Part shown: positions 1-13,649 of the stretch, in pieces
Position numbering within the stretch: position 1 is the first letter of the stretch
Layout: every line of letters starts with the position of its first letter
Origin: Prionace glauca
Lineage: Eukaryota; Chordata; Chondrichthyes; Carcharhiniformes; Carcharhinidae
NCBI GenBank assembly: GCA_037974335.1
Contig: CM075760.1
Location: 27,181,402 to 27,245,401, forward strand
Length of the DNA: 64,000 nucleotides
Direction: 5' to 3'
Notes under the pieces: generated by a model
The model's database searches: none
Told to the model about the DNA's origin: nothing
What the model saw: the letters and a program-made list of their open reading frames with translations, nothing else
Translations under genes and position numbers: made by a program

Positions 1-955
1 TACATACTTTTTCAGGAAGGCCTCCTAATTGCTCCTTACAAACTCTGCCCCATCCACATCCTTACCACTAAGTGAGTCCTACTCTATATAGGGGGAATCA
101 AAATCTCCCACCACAACAACCCTGTTACTTATTACAATTTGTCAAAATCTGCCGACAAATCTGTTCCTCAATCTCCCTGCTAGCAGTTGGGTGGCCTGTT
201 GTAAACCCCCAACATTGTGGCTACATCTTTCCTATTCCTGAGCTCTACTAATATTGCCTTGTTGTATGAGCCCTCCAAAGTGTCCTCCTGGATTACAGTT
301 GTGATATTCTCCTTAATCATTAGTGCAAATTTCCCACTCCTTTTACATCCCCCTCTATCACACCTGAAACAGTATGTCCTGGAATGTTATCACCCAATCC
401 TGTCATTACCTTAACCACGTGTCTGTAATGGCAACTACATCACAGTTTCTCATACTAATCCAAGCTGCTAATTCACCTGCCTTACCTGTTACACTTCTCA
501 CATTGAAACAACTGTGCTTCAGTACACCAGACCCTCTCTGTTTTGCAATCCCACCTTACTGCCTGTTTCTCTGAGTCTTACTGGCCTACTCTCTCATTTC
601 CCCTTCAGCTAATTCACCTTTGTTTGGGTCCCACACCCCTGCCAAATCCTCCCGTGTGACACTAGCAAAGCTCCAGGACAGAATATTTGTGACCCTCCTA
701 TTTAGATGCAACCGATCCTTCTTGTACAAGTCCCAGGTGCCCCGGAAGAGACTCCAAAGGCCCAGATGTCTGAAACCCTCCCTCCTACAACAGCTGTTTA
801 ACCACGTGTGGAGCTGCACTGTCTGCCTAATACTTGCTTCACTAGCATGTGTCACAGGAAGTAATCCTGAGGAAAAAGTCCTTTTTTATAACGTTCTGCC
901 TAACTCCCTAAATTGCTGCTGCAGGATCTCATCACAAAACACGGAGCAACAATGA
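1..955 (-). mobile_element. CR1-type LINE remnant: ORF1 esterase end and ORF2 endonuclease start
   Basis: Read on the minus strand, about 950 to 586 encodes the C-terminal part of a CR1 ORF1 with the SGNH-esterase block (WDLYKKDRLHLN, keeping the Asp-x-x-His pair) known from CR1 ORF1 proteins. Further along, near 130-60, comes the start of an apurinic-type endonuclease (VVVVGDF...PYI...DSLSG). A stop replaces the Trp expected after PYI. The element runs off the left edge of the window. Degenerate and presumably inactive. Confidence 0.7.
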
Positions 956-1009
956 AAAATAAGACTGCAGAGTTCATAGTTCATTAATGTACATTTATTA
1001 TTTCATACC

Positions 1010-1615
1010 TTTACAACTCGATTATATATCAATTGAGGAAGAGACAGCTGCCATACAAACACAGGCCGTGAGAATTGACAGTTCAGAATCTGTTAAACAT
1101 GCCGGCAGTTTAAATTGTTTCAGGTACATGGGGTTTCCTTTCAGAAACACCTCTTGTATTTTTATACCCACATAATATGTTGTTCTGTAATGAAACTCTT
1201 CTGATCGATGCCGTGAATCAATTCCTCCGTGATCCTTATTCACCTGTCAGTGGACTAATTTGTCTTCTTCATCACCGCTCTCATTCTCTTTATTCTTGAT
1301 CAAGACCATAGTGTGTATTTCAGTGTGTGGGAGTTGGAAGTGAATTTCAGCATTGTTGCCAATATTATAGAATATTCATCCAACAGGTTGCCTCCACTAT
1401 TTAAACATGTCCTACAGTTTATGGATTCTGGTCTCTGTATCGAACGTTTATAAAACGTGGATAACATAAGTGAAATCAAGACTAAAAGACTTTATATACA
1501 GTTATCATACTACTTTCTTTCATAATTTTAAATATTACATACCCATTGAGGAAGACATAGCCGCCGTACAGACACGGGCTGTGAAAATGGACGGTTCAGG
1601 CGCTGCGAACAGGGG
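1010..1615 (+). repeat. Pair of ~80-100 bp diverged direct copies
   Basis: Two related stretches, about 1010-1105 and 1525-1615, share the core ATTGAGGAAGA and then roughly 80% of bases for about 65 bp. Both are open in the same frame and translate to similar peptides (IEEETAAIQTQAVRID and IEEDIAAVQTRAVKMD). No AG acceptor or GT donor frames either copy convincingly, so I annotate them as a repeat and not as exons. The 400 bp between them shows nothing else recognisable. Confidence 0.5.
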
Positions 1616-4600
1616 ACACTCTGAAGTGACATGGGCCACTCCTAATTGGCAGAGACACTCCTAATTGACCGTGGGACACTCCTAATTGACAGGGGGCACT
1701 CCTAATTGACAGGGTCACTCCTAATTGACAGGGTCACTCCTAATTGTCAGGGGACACTCCTAATTGACAGGGAAACTCCGAATTGCAGAGGTGAATGTCC
1801 GGTTTCCTCCCACAGTCTAAAGATGTGTGGGTTAGGTTGATTGACCATGTGAAAAATTGTCCCTGAGTGTCATTGGGCGTGTAAATTAGAGGGATTAGTG
1901 GGTAAACATGTAGGGATGTGAGTGTATGGCCTGAGTGGGATTGTGTTCGGGATTGTGGTCGGTGCAGACTTCATGAGCCGAATGGCCTCCTCTGTAGTGT
2001 AGGGTTTCCGTGATTTATATGATTTCTATGGACACTGTTCACTGACGGGGTCACTCCTAATTGACAGGGGGTAACTCCTAATTGACAGGGATACTTCTAA
2101 TTGACAGGGGTCACTCCTAATTGACAGGGACACTCCTAATTGACAAGGGACACTTCTAATTGACAGAGGTCACTCCTAATTGACAAGGGACACTTCTAAT
2201 TGACACAGTGAGCACGTGATTGACAGGGACACTTCTAATTGACAGTGGTCACTCCTAATTGACAGGAGACTCCTAATTGACAGGGGGACACTCCTAATTG
2301 ACAGGGGGACACTCTAATTGACAGGGGTCACTCCTAATTGACAGGGACACTTCTAATTGACAGGGGTCACTCCTAATTGACAGGAGACACTCCTAATTGA
2401 CAGAGGACACTCCTAATTGACAGGGACACTCCTAATTGGCAAGGGACACTTCTAATTGACAGGGGGACACTCCTAATTGACAGGGGACACTCCTAATTGA
2501 CGAGGGACACTACTGATTGACAGGGGACACTCCTAATTGACAGGGACACTCCTAATTGACAAGGGACACTTCTAATTGACAGGGGACACTCCTAATTGAC
2601 AGGGACACTCCTAATTGACAGGGGGACACTCCTAATTGACAGGGACACTCCTAATTGACAGGGACACTCCTAATTGACAAGGGACCGTCCTAATTGACAG
2701 TGACACTCCGAATTGACAGGGACCACTCCTAATTGACAGGGGTTACTCCTAATTGACAGGGACACTCCTAATTGACAGGGGTCACTCCTAATTGACAGGG
2801 ACGCTTCCAATTGACAAGGGACACTCCTAATGGACAAAGGACACTCCTAATTGAAAGACAGTGCTCCTCATTAACAGGGAAACTCCGAATTGGCAGGGAC
2901 ACTCCGAATTGGCAGGGGGCACTTCCAATTGACAGGGGACACTTCTAATTGTCAGGACACTCCTAATTGACAGGGACACTCCGAATTGGCAGGGACACTC
3001 CTAATTGACAAGAGGCACTCCTAATTGGCAGGACACTCCTAACTGACAGTGATACTGTTAATTGACAGGGATACTCCTAATTGACAGGGGTCATTCCTAA
3101 CTGACAGGAGACACTCCTAAGTGACAGGGACACTCCTAATTGGCAGGGACAGTCCTAAGTGACAGGGACACTCCTAATTGGCAGGAATACTCTTAATTGA
3201 CAGGGAAACTCCAAATTGGCAGGGACACTCCTAATTGGCAGGGAGAGGCGTAATTTGCAGGGGACAATCCTAATTGATAGAGAGTGTTCTTAATTTACCA
3301 GGGACACTCCTAATTGACAGGACACTCATAATTGATGGAGTGCTGTTAATTGTCACGGGAAACTCCTAATTGACACGGGACACTTCTAATTGACAGGGGT
3401 CCCTCCTAATTCACAGGGTGCACTCTTAATTGACAGGACACTCATAATTGAAAGAGTGCTCTTAATTGACACGGGACACTCCTAATCGACATGGGACACT
3501 CCTAATTGACAGGGGTCATTCCTAATTGACAGGGGACACTCCTAATTGACAGGGGTCATTCCTAATTGACCGTGGACACTCCTACTTGACAGGGACACTC
3601 GTAATTGACAGGACACTCAATTGACAGGACACACTCCTAATTGACAGGGGGACATTCCTACTTAATAGGAGTCACTCCTATTTGACAGGGGACACTCCTA
3701 ATTGACAGGGGACACTCCTAATTGACGGGGGACGCTCCTAATTGACAGGGGACACTTCTAATTGACAGGGGGTCTTTTCATTGTCAGGGGTCGCTCGTAT
3801 TTGAGTGGGGGCATTCCTCATTGACAGGGGACACTCCTGATTGACTGGTGGCACTCCTAATTGATAGGAGACACTCCTAATTGAGTGGGTACGCTGCTAA
3901 TTGGCAGGGACAGTCTTAATTGATGGTGGCACTCCTATGTGACAGGAGCGCACTTCTAATTGACAGGGGGCACTGCTAATTGACAGAGGGCACTCCTAAT
4001 TGATAGGGGACACTCCAAATAGACAGGGGATGCTCCTAATTGATAGGTCGACTGCTAATTGACAGTGCCACTCCTAATTTACAGGGGGCGTTCCTTATTG
4101 AGAAGGGACACTCATAATTGACAAGGATCACTCCTAATTGATTGGGGACACTTCTAATTGTCAGGGGGCAGTCCAAATTGACATGCCTAATTTCCTGAGT
4201 TCGCTCTTAATTGACAGGAATCACTTCTAATTGACTGGGGGAACTCCTCATTGATTGGGGGCACTCCCAATGGATAGGGACACTCCTAATCGACATGCCT
4301 AATTTCCTGGGGTCGCTCTTAATTGACAGGAGTCACTTCTAATTGACTGGGGGAACTCCTCATTGATTGGGGACACTCCCAATAGATAGGGACACTCCTA
4401 ATTGAAAACGCCACTTCTAATTCACAGGTGGCACTCCTGATTGACAGGGACACTGCTAAGTGACAGGAGGCACTCCTAATTGACAAGGGGCACTCCCAAT
4501 TAACAGTGCACACTGATAATTGACAGGGGATATTCCGAATTGACAGGGGCAACCCTAATTGGCAGGGACACTCCGAAGTGACAGAGGGCAATGCTGATTG

Positions 4601-7600
4601 ACAGGAGTCATTCCAAATTGACAAGGGGAAATGCTGAGGCAGGCATAATTGAAAGGGGACACAGCTAATTGACAGGGGACAATCCTAATTGACAGTACGC
4701 ATGTCTATTTGATAGGGAACTTTGCTAATTGACAGGGGGTGCTGCTAATTGATAGGGACACTCCTAATAAACAGTGGGCACTCTTAATTGATAGGGAGCA
4801 TGCCAAATTGACAGGGACACTCCTAACTGACAGTGGACACTCCTTATTGACAGGGTCAATCCTAATTGACAGTGGGCACTCCTAATTGACAGGGGACACA
4901 CCTAATTGAAAGACAGTGCTCCTCATTGACAGGACACTCCTAATTGACAGGGACACTTGTAATTTACACTGGGCACTCCTAATTGACAGGGGCACTCCCA
5001 AATGTCAGGACACTCCTAATTGATAGAGAGTGTTCTTAATTGACAAGGGACACTCCTCATTTACGGCAGGCACTCCTAATTGGCAGGGACACTCCTAATT
5101 GACAGGGACTCTCCTAATTGGCAGGGAGACTCCTAATTGACAGGGACACTTCTAATTGACAGGGGGCACTCCTAATTGGCAGGAGACTCCTAATTGATAG
5201 AGAGCTCTTAATTGACACGGGACATTCCTAATTGACAGGGGGCACTCCTAATTGACAGGGGACACTCACAATTAACCGGGGACACTCACAATTGACAGGG
5301 GACACTCCTAATTGACAGAGGCACTCTTAACTAACAGGGAGCACTTCTAATTCACGGGGGCACTCCTAATTGATAGGGACACCCCCAATTGTCAGGGGGA
5401 CTGCTAATTGAGAGGGGACACTCCTAAGTGACAGGAGACACTCCTAATTGATAGGGAGACACACCTAATTGACAGGGGGCACTCACAATTGACAGGTGAC
5501 ACTCCTAATTGTCAGGGGACACTCCTATTTGACACGCGGACACTCCTAATTGACAGGGGACACTCCTAATTGATAGGGAGAAGCTCCTAATTGACAGGGG
5601 GCACTCACAAGTGACAGGTGACACTCCTAATTGACACGGGACATTCCTAATTGACAGGGGGCATTCCTAATTGACAGGGGGACACTCCTAATTGACACGG
5701 GACATTCCTAATTGTCAGGGGGCATTCCTAATTGACAGGGGGACACTCCTAATTGACTGGGGACACTCACAAATGACAGGGGACATTCCTAATTGACAGG
5801 GGACACTCCTAATTGACAGGGGCATTCCTAGGTGGCCGAGAACACCTCTAATTGACGGAGGGCACTACTGATTGACAGGGGCATGTCTAATTGACAGAGG
5901 GCATCCCTAATTGACAAAGGATACTCCTAATTGACAAGGACGCTCCTAATTAGTAGGGGAAACTCTGAATTGATACAAAGTGCTCCAAATTCACAGGGGA
6001 GCCTCTTAATTGACAGGGACGCTAGAAATTTGGGCGGGGGTGGGGGGGGGGGGGTGGGTGAGTGGTGGTTGAGGGGAACACTTCAAATTGATAGACAGTG
6101 CTCCTAATTGACAGGGACACTTCCTAATTGACAGAGGGCCCTCCTAATTGACAGAGGCCACTCCTAATTCACAGAGGGCACTCCTAATTGACAGGGACAC
6201 TCCTAATTGAAAGGGACACTCCTAATTCACAGAGGGCACTCCTAATTCACAGAGGGCACTCCGAATTGAAAGGGACACTCCTAATTCACAGGGTGCACTC
6301 CTAATTCACAGGGACACTCCTAATTGACAATGGATGCTCCAAAATGGCAGGAGCACCCCTAATTGACAGGAGTCACTCCTAATTCACAGGGGTCTCTTAA
6401 TTGTCAGGGATCACTTCTATTTGACTGGGGGCATTCCTCATTGACAGGGGGATCGTCCTGATTGACTGGCTGCACTCTTAATTGACAGGGAACACTCCTA
6501 ATTGACTGGGCACGCTGCTAATTGACAGGGGTCACTCCTAATTGACTGGGCACCCAGCTAATTGACAGGGACAGTCTTAATTGATGGTGGCACTCCTATT
6601 TGACAGGAGCGCACTCCTAATTGACGGGGGTCACTGCTAATTGACAGGGGCACTCCTAATTGGCAGGGGCACTGCAAATTGACAGGGGTTTCACTAATTG
6701 ACAGGGACATTCCTAATTGACCCCTGTAATTGGCAGGGGCACTGCTAATTGAGGGGGAACATTCCTAAATGACAGAGGGCATTCCGAATTGACAGGCACA
6801 CTCTTAATTGATAGAGAGTGCTCCTAATTGGCAGGAGTCACTCCTAATTGATAGAGATCAAACCTAATTGACAGGACTCATTCCTAATTGACATTGGACT
6901 ATCCTAATTGACAGGGGCACACCTAATTGATAGGGGACACTCCTAATAGACAAGGACTGCTCCTAATTGATAGGGCCACTGCTAATTGACAGTGTCACTC
7001 CTAATTTACAGTGGGCATTCCTTATTGAGAAGGAACACTCATAATTGACAAGGATCACTCCTAATTGACTGGGGACACTTCTAATTGTCAGGGGGCAGTC
7101 CAAATTGACACGCCTAATTTCCTGGGGACGCTCTTAATTGACAGGAGTCACTTCTAATTGACTGGGGGACCTCCTCATGGATTGGGGGCACTCCCAATAG
7201 ATAGGGACAGTCCTAATTGACATGGTACACTCCTAATTGAAAGCGCCACTCCTAATTCACAGGTGGCACTCCTAATTGACAGGGACACGGATAAGTGACA
7301 GAGGGCACTCCTAGTTGACAGGGGGCACTCCGAATTGAGAGGGGGCACTCCAAATTGACAGGGAGCACTCCTATGTGACAGGGAGGCACTCCTAATTGAC
7401 AGGGGGACACTCTTAATTGTCAGAAACACGTCTAATTGACAGGGGATACTGCTAACTGACAGAGGCAGTCATAAATGACAGGGGGCATCCCTAATTGACA
7501 GGGGGCACTCCTAAGAGACAAAGAGCACTCCTGATTAACAGTGCACACTGCTAATTGACAGGGAATACTCCTAATTGACAGGGACAACCCTAAATGACAG

Positions 7601-10505
7601 GGACACTCCTAAGTGACAGAAGGCAATCCTGATTGACAGGAGTCATTCCTCATTGACAGGGGGCAATGCTAATTGACAGAGGCAGACATAATTGAAACGG
7701 GAACACCCAATTGACAGGGGACAATCCTTATTGACAGTGGGCACGTCTATTAAAGAGGGGACTCTTCTAATTGACAGGGCGTGTTCCTAATTGATAGGGA
7801 CGCTCCTAATTGACAGAGACACTCCTAATTGACAGAGACACTACTAATTGAGAGGAACGCTCCTAACTGACAGGAAACAATCCAAATTGACAGGTGGGCA
7901 CTCAAAATTGACAGGAACGCTTCTAATTGACAGGGGGACACTCCTAATTGACAGGGGACATTCCTAATTGGCAGGGGACACTCCTAATTGATAGGGACAC
8001 TCCTAATGAACAATGGCCACTCCTAATTGACAGGGGGCACGCCAAATTGACAGGGACAGTCCTACTTGACAGAGACACTCCTAATTGACAGGGACAGTCC
8101 TACTTGACAGGGAGCAATCCTAATTGACATGGGGCACTCCTATTTGACAGCGGACACTCCTAATTGACAGGGACATTCCAAATTGACAGGGAACACTCCT
8201 AATTGACAGCGAACACTCCTAATTGACAGGGAATACTCCTAATTGACAGGGTCAATCCTAAAAAACAGTGGACACTCCTAATTGACAGGGAGTATGCCAA
8301 ATTGACAGGAACACTCCTAACTGACAGGTGACAATTTTAATTGACAGGGGTACACTCCTAATTGACACGGGTCACTCCTAATTGACAGGGGGGGCACTCT
8401 TAATTGACAGGGGGCACTCCTAATTGACAGGAGGACACTCCTAATTGATAGGGACACTCCTAATTGACAGGGGGACACTCCTAATTGATAGGGACACTCC
8501 TAATTGATAGGGGCACTCCTAATAAACAGTGGACACTCCTAATTGACAGGGGGCACGCCAAATTAACAGGGACACTCCTACTTGACAGGGGACACTCCTA
8601 ATTGACCGGAACACTCCTAACTGACAGGGGACAATCCTAATTGACAGGGGGACACTCCTAATTGACAGGGGGGACACTCCTAATTGACAGGGGACAATCC
8701 TAATTGACAGGAACACTCCTAATTGACAGGGGGCTCTCCTAATTGACAGGAACGTTCCTAATTGACAGGGGACAATCCTAATTCACAGGAACACTCCTAA
8801 TTTAGAGGGGACAATCCTAATTATCAGGGGACAATCCTAATGTCCTTTGCTCCTAATTGACAGGGGCAATCCTAAATTGAAAGGGATACTCCAAATTGGC
8901 AGGGAAACTGCTAATTCACAGGAACGCTTATAATTTAAGAGGACTTTCCTAATTGAAAGGAACAGTCCGAATTGACAGGGAACACTCTTAATTAGCAGGG
9001 ACACTCCTAATTGACAGGGGACAATCCTAATTGATAGGGGACAATCCTAATTGACAGTGGACTCTCCTAACTGACACGGGACTATCCTAACTGAGACGGT
9101 GTTTTTCTAATTGAGAGGTGCGCTCCTAAATTGACAGGAAATCTCCGAATTGATAGAGACACTCCTAATTGAGAGGGGTTACTCCTAATTGACAAGGACA
9201 CTCCTAATTGACAGGGGGACACTCCTAATTGACAGACATTCCTAATTGAGAGGGGTTACTCCTAATTGACAGGGACACTAATAATTGACAGGGCCACTCT
9301 TAATTGATGATACTCCTAATTGACAGGGAAACTGCTAATTGACAGGGGTCACTCCTAATTTACACGGGCTTTCCTAATTGAAAGGGGCAGTCCGAATTGA
9401 CGGGGGCGGGTGTTCTCTTAATTGACTGGGACACTCCCAATTGTCAGGGGAACGGCTAATTGAGAGGGGGCACTCCTAATTGACAGGGGACAACCCTAAT
9501 TGATAGGAAAACTCCTAATTGAATGAAACACTCCTAACTGAGACGGGAACTCCTAATTGACAGGAGGACACTGTTAATTGACGGGAGACATTCCTAATAG
9601 CTAGGAACGCTCCTAATTGAGAGGGGACACTCCTAATTGACAGGGCACAATCCTAATTGACAGGGTGTGCTTCTAATTGACAGGGACCCTCCTATGTTGA
9701 CAGGGGGAAATCTAATTGACAGGAACACTCTTAATCGGCAGGCACAATCCTATTTGACAGGGAAACTGCTAATTGAGAGGGGATACTCCTCATTGACAGG
9801 TGACACTCCTGATTGACAGGGGACAATCCTAATTGACAGAAACACTCCTAATTGATAGGGAAACTGCTAATTGACAGGGGGCATTCTCATTGACAGGAGA
9901 CACTCCTAATTGACAGGGGACACTCCTAATTGACAGGGGACAATCCTAATTGACAGGGGACAATCCTAATTGACAGGGGACACTCCTAATTGACAGGGGA
10001 CAATCCTAATTGACACGGTGCTCTTCGAATTGACAGGGGCACTCCTAAATTGACAGGAAAACTCCTAATTGATAGGGACACTCTTCATTGAGAGGGGAAC
10101 TCCTAATCGACAGGGGACACTCCTCATTGGCAGGGGGCACTCCTAATTTTAAGGGGAACTGCTAATTGAGAGGGGACACTACTAATTGACAGCGGGCACT
10201 CCTAATTGACAGGAATACTCCTAATAGACAGGGAACAATCCTAATTGGCAGGGTGCGCTCCTAATTGACAGGGGTCACTCCTAATTGACAGGGGACACTC
10301 CTAATTGACAGGGGTCACTCCTAATTGACAGGGACACGAATATATGACTGGGACATTCCTAATTGATCGGGATACTCCAAATTGACAGAGGGCACTCCTA
10401 ATTTACAAGGGCTTCCCTAATTGAAAGGGGCAGTCCGAATTGACAGGGGTTACTTTTAATTGGCAGGGGGCACTCCGTATTGACAGGGACACCCCAGTTG
10501 TCAGG
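1605..10505. repeat. Very long minisatellite, ~20 bp unit
   Basis: Nearly 9 kb of tandem variants of CACTCCTAATTGACAGGGGA. Unit length varies from about 18 to 22 by the number of G residues and by GA/GGA/GGGA variants, giving roughly 440 copies. Homogeneity is patchy: near-perfect runs (about 2040-2700, 9880-10010) alternate with diverged stretches (about 3780-4650, 5830-6080). Open frames inside it (for example 4319-4624 and 7175-7429 on the minus strand, reading SIRSVPCQLG-like repeats) are by-products of the unit. Confidence 0.97.
1795..2032 (+). mobile_element. SINE fragment inside the minisatellite
   Basis: Starts at the shark SINE body phrase GGTTTCCTCCCACAGTCTAA and continues through GGGTTAGGTTGATTG, GTGGTCGGTGCAGAC and the 3' phrase CGAATGGCCTCCTCTG. 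The tRNA-like head is missing. Minisatellite units occur on both sides, so it inserted into the array or was captured by it. Confidence 0.85.
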
Positions 10506-12750
10506 GGAACTGATTTTATCTTTCCCTATGTTGACTGGGACTCACTTAGCGTTAGTGGTGGGGTGGATGGACAGTTTGTAAGGAACATTCAGGAGGGCTT
10601 CCTGAAACAGCATGTACATAGTCCAACTAGGGGAGGGGCTGAACTGTACCTGGTGTTGGGGAACGAAGCCAGCCAAGTGGTTGGTGATTCAGTAGGGGAC
10701 CAGTTCGGGATCAGTGACCATAATTCAGTAAGCTTTAAAGTATTGATGGATAAAGTATAGTCTTCAAGTTAAGGTGCTAAACTGGGGGAAGGCTAATTAC
10801 AACAATACAATGCAGGAACAGAAGAATATAGATATGGGGGGGGGGTGTGGTATTTGTTTGAGGGCAAATCAACATCTGACATCTGGATGACTTTCAAGTG
10901 TAAGTTGATAGGGGTTCAGGACCAGCACGTTCCTATAAGGATGAAGGATAAGTATGACAAGTTTTGGGAACCTTGGATAACGAAAGACATTGTGAGCCTC
11001 ATCAAAGAGAAAAGAGAAGCATTTGTCAAAACTAGGAGGTTGGGAATGCACGAAGCAAGTCTGGAACACAAGGAAAGAAGAAAGAAACTTAAACAAGGAG
11101 TAAGGAGGGCCAGAAGGGGACATGGAAAAACATTGGCCAGCAGGATTAAGTAAATATATATAGCAAGAGGGTAGCCAAGGAGAGGGTTGCCGGACTCAGA
11201 GACAAGGCGGGAATCTATGCCAGGCGAAATGGGCAATGTATTAAATGAGTACTTTGCATCAGTATTCAACAAAGTGAAGGACTTGGTGGATGCTGGGGCC
11301 TTGAGAGAAATCTTTGTATCCACAATGGCTACAGGGGAGGTCCCAGTGGATTGGAGAATAGCCCACATTGTTTCTTTATTTAAAAATGGTACCAAGAATA
11401 ATCCAGGTAATTACAGACCGGTGAATCTTACACCAGTGGTAGGGACATTATTGGAGGGGATTCTTCAAGACAGGCTTTATTCTCACTTGGAAATAAGTGG
11501 ATGTATTAGTGAGAGGCAACATGATTTTGTGAAGGGAAGTTCGTGCCTCAAGTACTTGATTGAGTTTTACGAGGAAATGACTAAGATGATTGATGAGGGT
11601 AGGACAGTGCTTGTTGTTTACATGGACTTCAGTAAGGCCTTTGCCAAGGTCCGTCATAGCAGACTGGTGCAGAAGGTGAAGTTGGATGGGATCAGAGGCA
11701 AGCTGGCAAGGTGGATATAAAACCGACTCAGTCAAAAAAGACAAAGCATGGCAGTGTGTTTCTGAATGGAGAGCTGTGACAAGTGGTGCTCCTCAGGGGT
11801 CAGTGCTGGGATTTGATATGATTTGGAAGAAAATGTAACCGAATTTATTAGTAAGTTTGCAGACAATACAAAGGTTGGTAGATTTGTGGATAGCAATGAG
11901 GGCCATCAAGAGATACAGTAGGATATAGATCAGTTGGAGACTTGGATGGAGTGATGGCAGATGGAGTTTAATCGAGACAAATGTGACGTAATGCATTTTG
12001 GAAGGTCTAAAACAGATAGGAAATGCACAGTAAAAGACAGAAGTTTTAACCAGAGAGATGTGGGTGTACAGATACACGGCTCGTTGCGTTGGAGAAGGTA
12101 GTCAAGAAGGCAAACGGCATGCTTGCCTTCCTCAGCCGTGGTATTGAATTTTAAAAAATTGGAAAGTCATATTGCAGTTTAATAGAAACTTAGTTAGGCC
12201 GCACTTGGAATATAAGGTTCAATTCTGGTCGCCAGACGACTGTGGAGGCTTCGGAGAGGGTACAAAAAAAGATTTACCAGAATGTTGCCTGGTATGGAGG
12301 GCATTAGGTATGAGGAGAGGTTGGAGACACTTGCTTTGTTCTCACTGGAGTGACGGAGGTTCAGGGGACACCTGATAGGAGTCCACATGATTATGAGAGG
12401 CATGGTCAGAGTGGATAGTCAGAAGCTATTTTTCCAGGGTTGAAGTGTCAATTACTAGGTGGCATAGGTTTAAAGTGCGAGGGGCAAGTTTAAAAAGAGT
12501 TATACGAAGCATATTGTGTACACAGAGGGTGGTGGGTGCCTGGAACTCGTTGCTGAGGGAGGTAGTGGGAGCGGATACGGTAGTGATATTTAAGGGGCGT
12601 CTTGGCAAGGACATGAATGAGATGGGAATGGAGGGATATGATCCCCGGAAGTGTATGGAGTTGTCGTTGAGTCAGGCAGCATGGTCAGTGCAGGCTTGGA
12701 GGGCTAAAGGGCCTGTTCCTGTGCTGTAATTTTCTTTATTCTTTGTTCTA
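10505..12750 (+). mobile_element. CR1-type LINE ORF2 (endonuclease end, reverse transcriptase, 3' end)
   Basis: Broken ORF2 of a CR1 LINE. Endonuclease: FPYVDWDSLS near 10,525, then ISDHNSVSF with the SDH motif near 10,710. Linker at 10,845-11,153. Reverse transcriptase at 11,187-11,720 with NPGNYRPVNLTPVVG and VVYMDFSKAFAKV (consensus FDKV), then SGAPQGSVLG near 11,790. The C-terminal region (EFNRDKCDVMHFG, RPHLEYKVQFWSP) and the common 3' phrase GGGCCTGTTCCTGTGCTGTA follow, ending in ATTCTTTGTTCT. Several frameshifts and stops; 5' truncated exactly where the minisatellite ends. Confidence 0.88.
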
Positions 12751-13582
12751 ATATCTACTTCCCCATAATCTCTTCCACATTCACAGGTCATGTCTCTCTC
12801 TCTCTCTGTATATCTCTCCTCCCGCCCTCCCCCTGCCTCTCTTTTTCTTTCTGTCTCTCAGCGTCTCAAGACATTTCTCTCCCAGTATAAAGTTATGTAT
12901 CAGATGGTGGGGGGAGGGGGGGGGTGCAGTATCAATTGGTGCCCGTGCATTACTTGTCACAGTTAAATCTGCATATTTTCTGCTCTAAGAGATGATGTGT
13001 GTGTATCAGAGTCTGAATATTCTGAACCTTCCCATTGTTTCCAAATGCTCTCTCCATTTTCTCAGTTTGAGGATATTCATTACATTCAGGGGGAAAAATA
13101 ATTTTCCTTGCAGGTTAAATAGTTCCAGGATATTGATTAACAGAATTTTGCAATTTATGTTAATCGAGAAAAAAAACAACTGAATGTCCACATGTAAATA
13201 TCACACACACAGACACGATAATAATTGGAACTCAGTTACTGAAATGTGACAGTCCAGTGACAGATATCATTGAAATAATCTGAGATCTGGAGCTGGGACT
13301 GATGGTTTTTGAATGGACTGCGTATTTCCACTTGTTATTAGCTGATAAATGTGAGCGACATTATCCAGTATTTGGTAAGAAACAACTCCATCTAAAAGTA
13401 TATATTTTCCCCATCACTGAACTCAATATTGTCATCTGATACAAAAAAAACATGTTGCTACATCAATGTCCCTGCGGTGATTCCACAGTGTGTAAATTAA
13501 AGACTTTGGGAATATATAATCTCCGAGTTTAAAACAGAGAGACTGTCAGCAACAAAAAGGGGCTCATCACCTCACACTGAAA
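12751..13582. other. Upstream region of the GPR139-like gene
   Basis: Unique-looking AT-rich sequence ahead of the receptor start codon. It contains a CT-rich run near 12,790-12,870 and a G run near 12,908-12,924. I see no clear TATA box or CpG island. It should hold the promoter and 5'UTR, but nothing specific can be called. Confidence 0.3.
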
Positions 13583-13649
13583 ATGCTGGTTTCATTTGAA
13601 GTGGTTGAGAAAATATTCTACCCAATCATCGCCATTATTGGAGTTCCTG
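13583..13649 (+). CDS. GPR139-like receptor, exon 1
   Basis: First coding exon of a rhodopsin-family receptor: ATG followed by LVSFEVVEKIFYPIIAIIGVP, 22 codons plus one base, ending at a strong donor (CCTG|GTAAGT). This is the N-terminus and the start of TM1 typical of GPR139/GPR142-like receptors, which split after this short first exon. The phase-1 end joins exactly to the acceptor at 24,206/24,207, giving the continuous TM1 stretch IIAIIGVPVNLLGIVILS. The start is chosen because the peptide aligns with the family N-terminus and nothing longer is open upstream. Confidence 0.85.

Noticed and set aside
1605-10505. Possible CRISPR-like array or coding repeat protein in the left tandem region
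   Set aside because: There are no unique spacers between repeats; units simply vary. The open frames are side effects of a ~20 bp unit and shift frame often.
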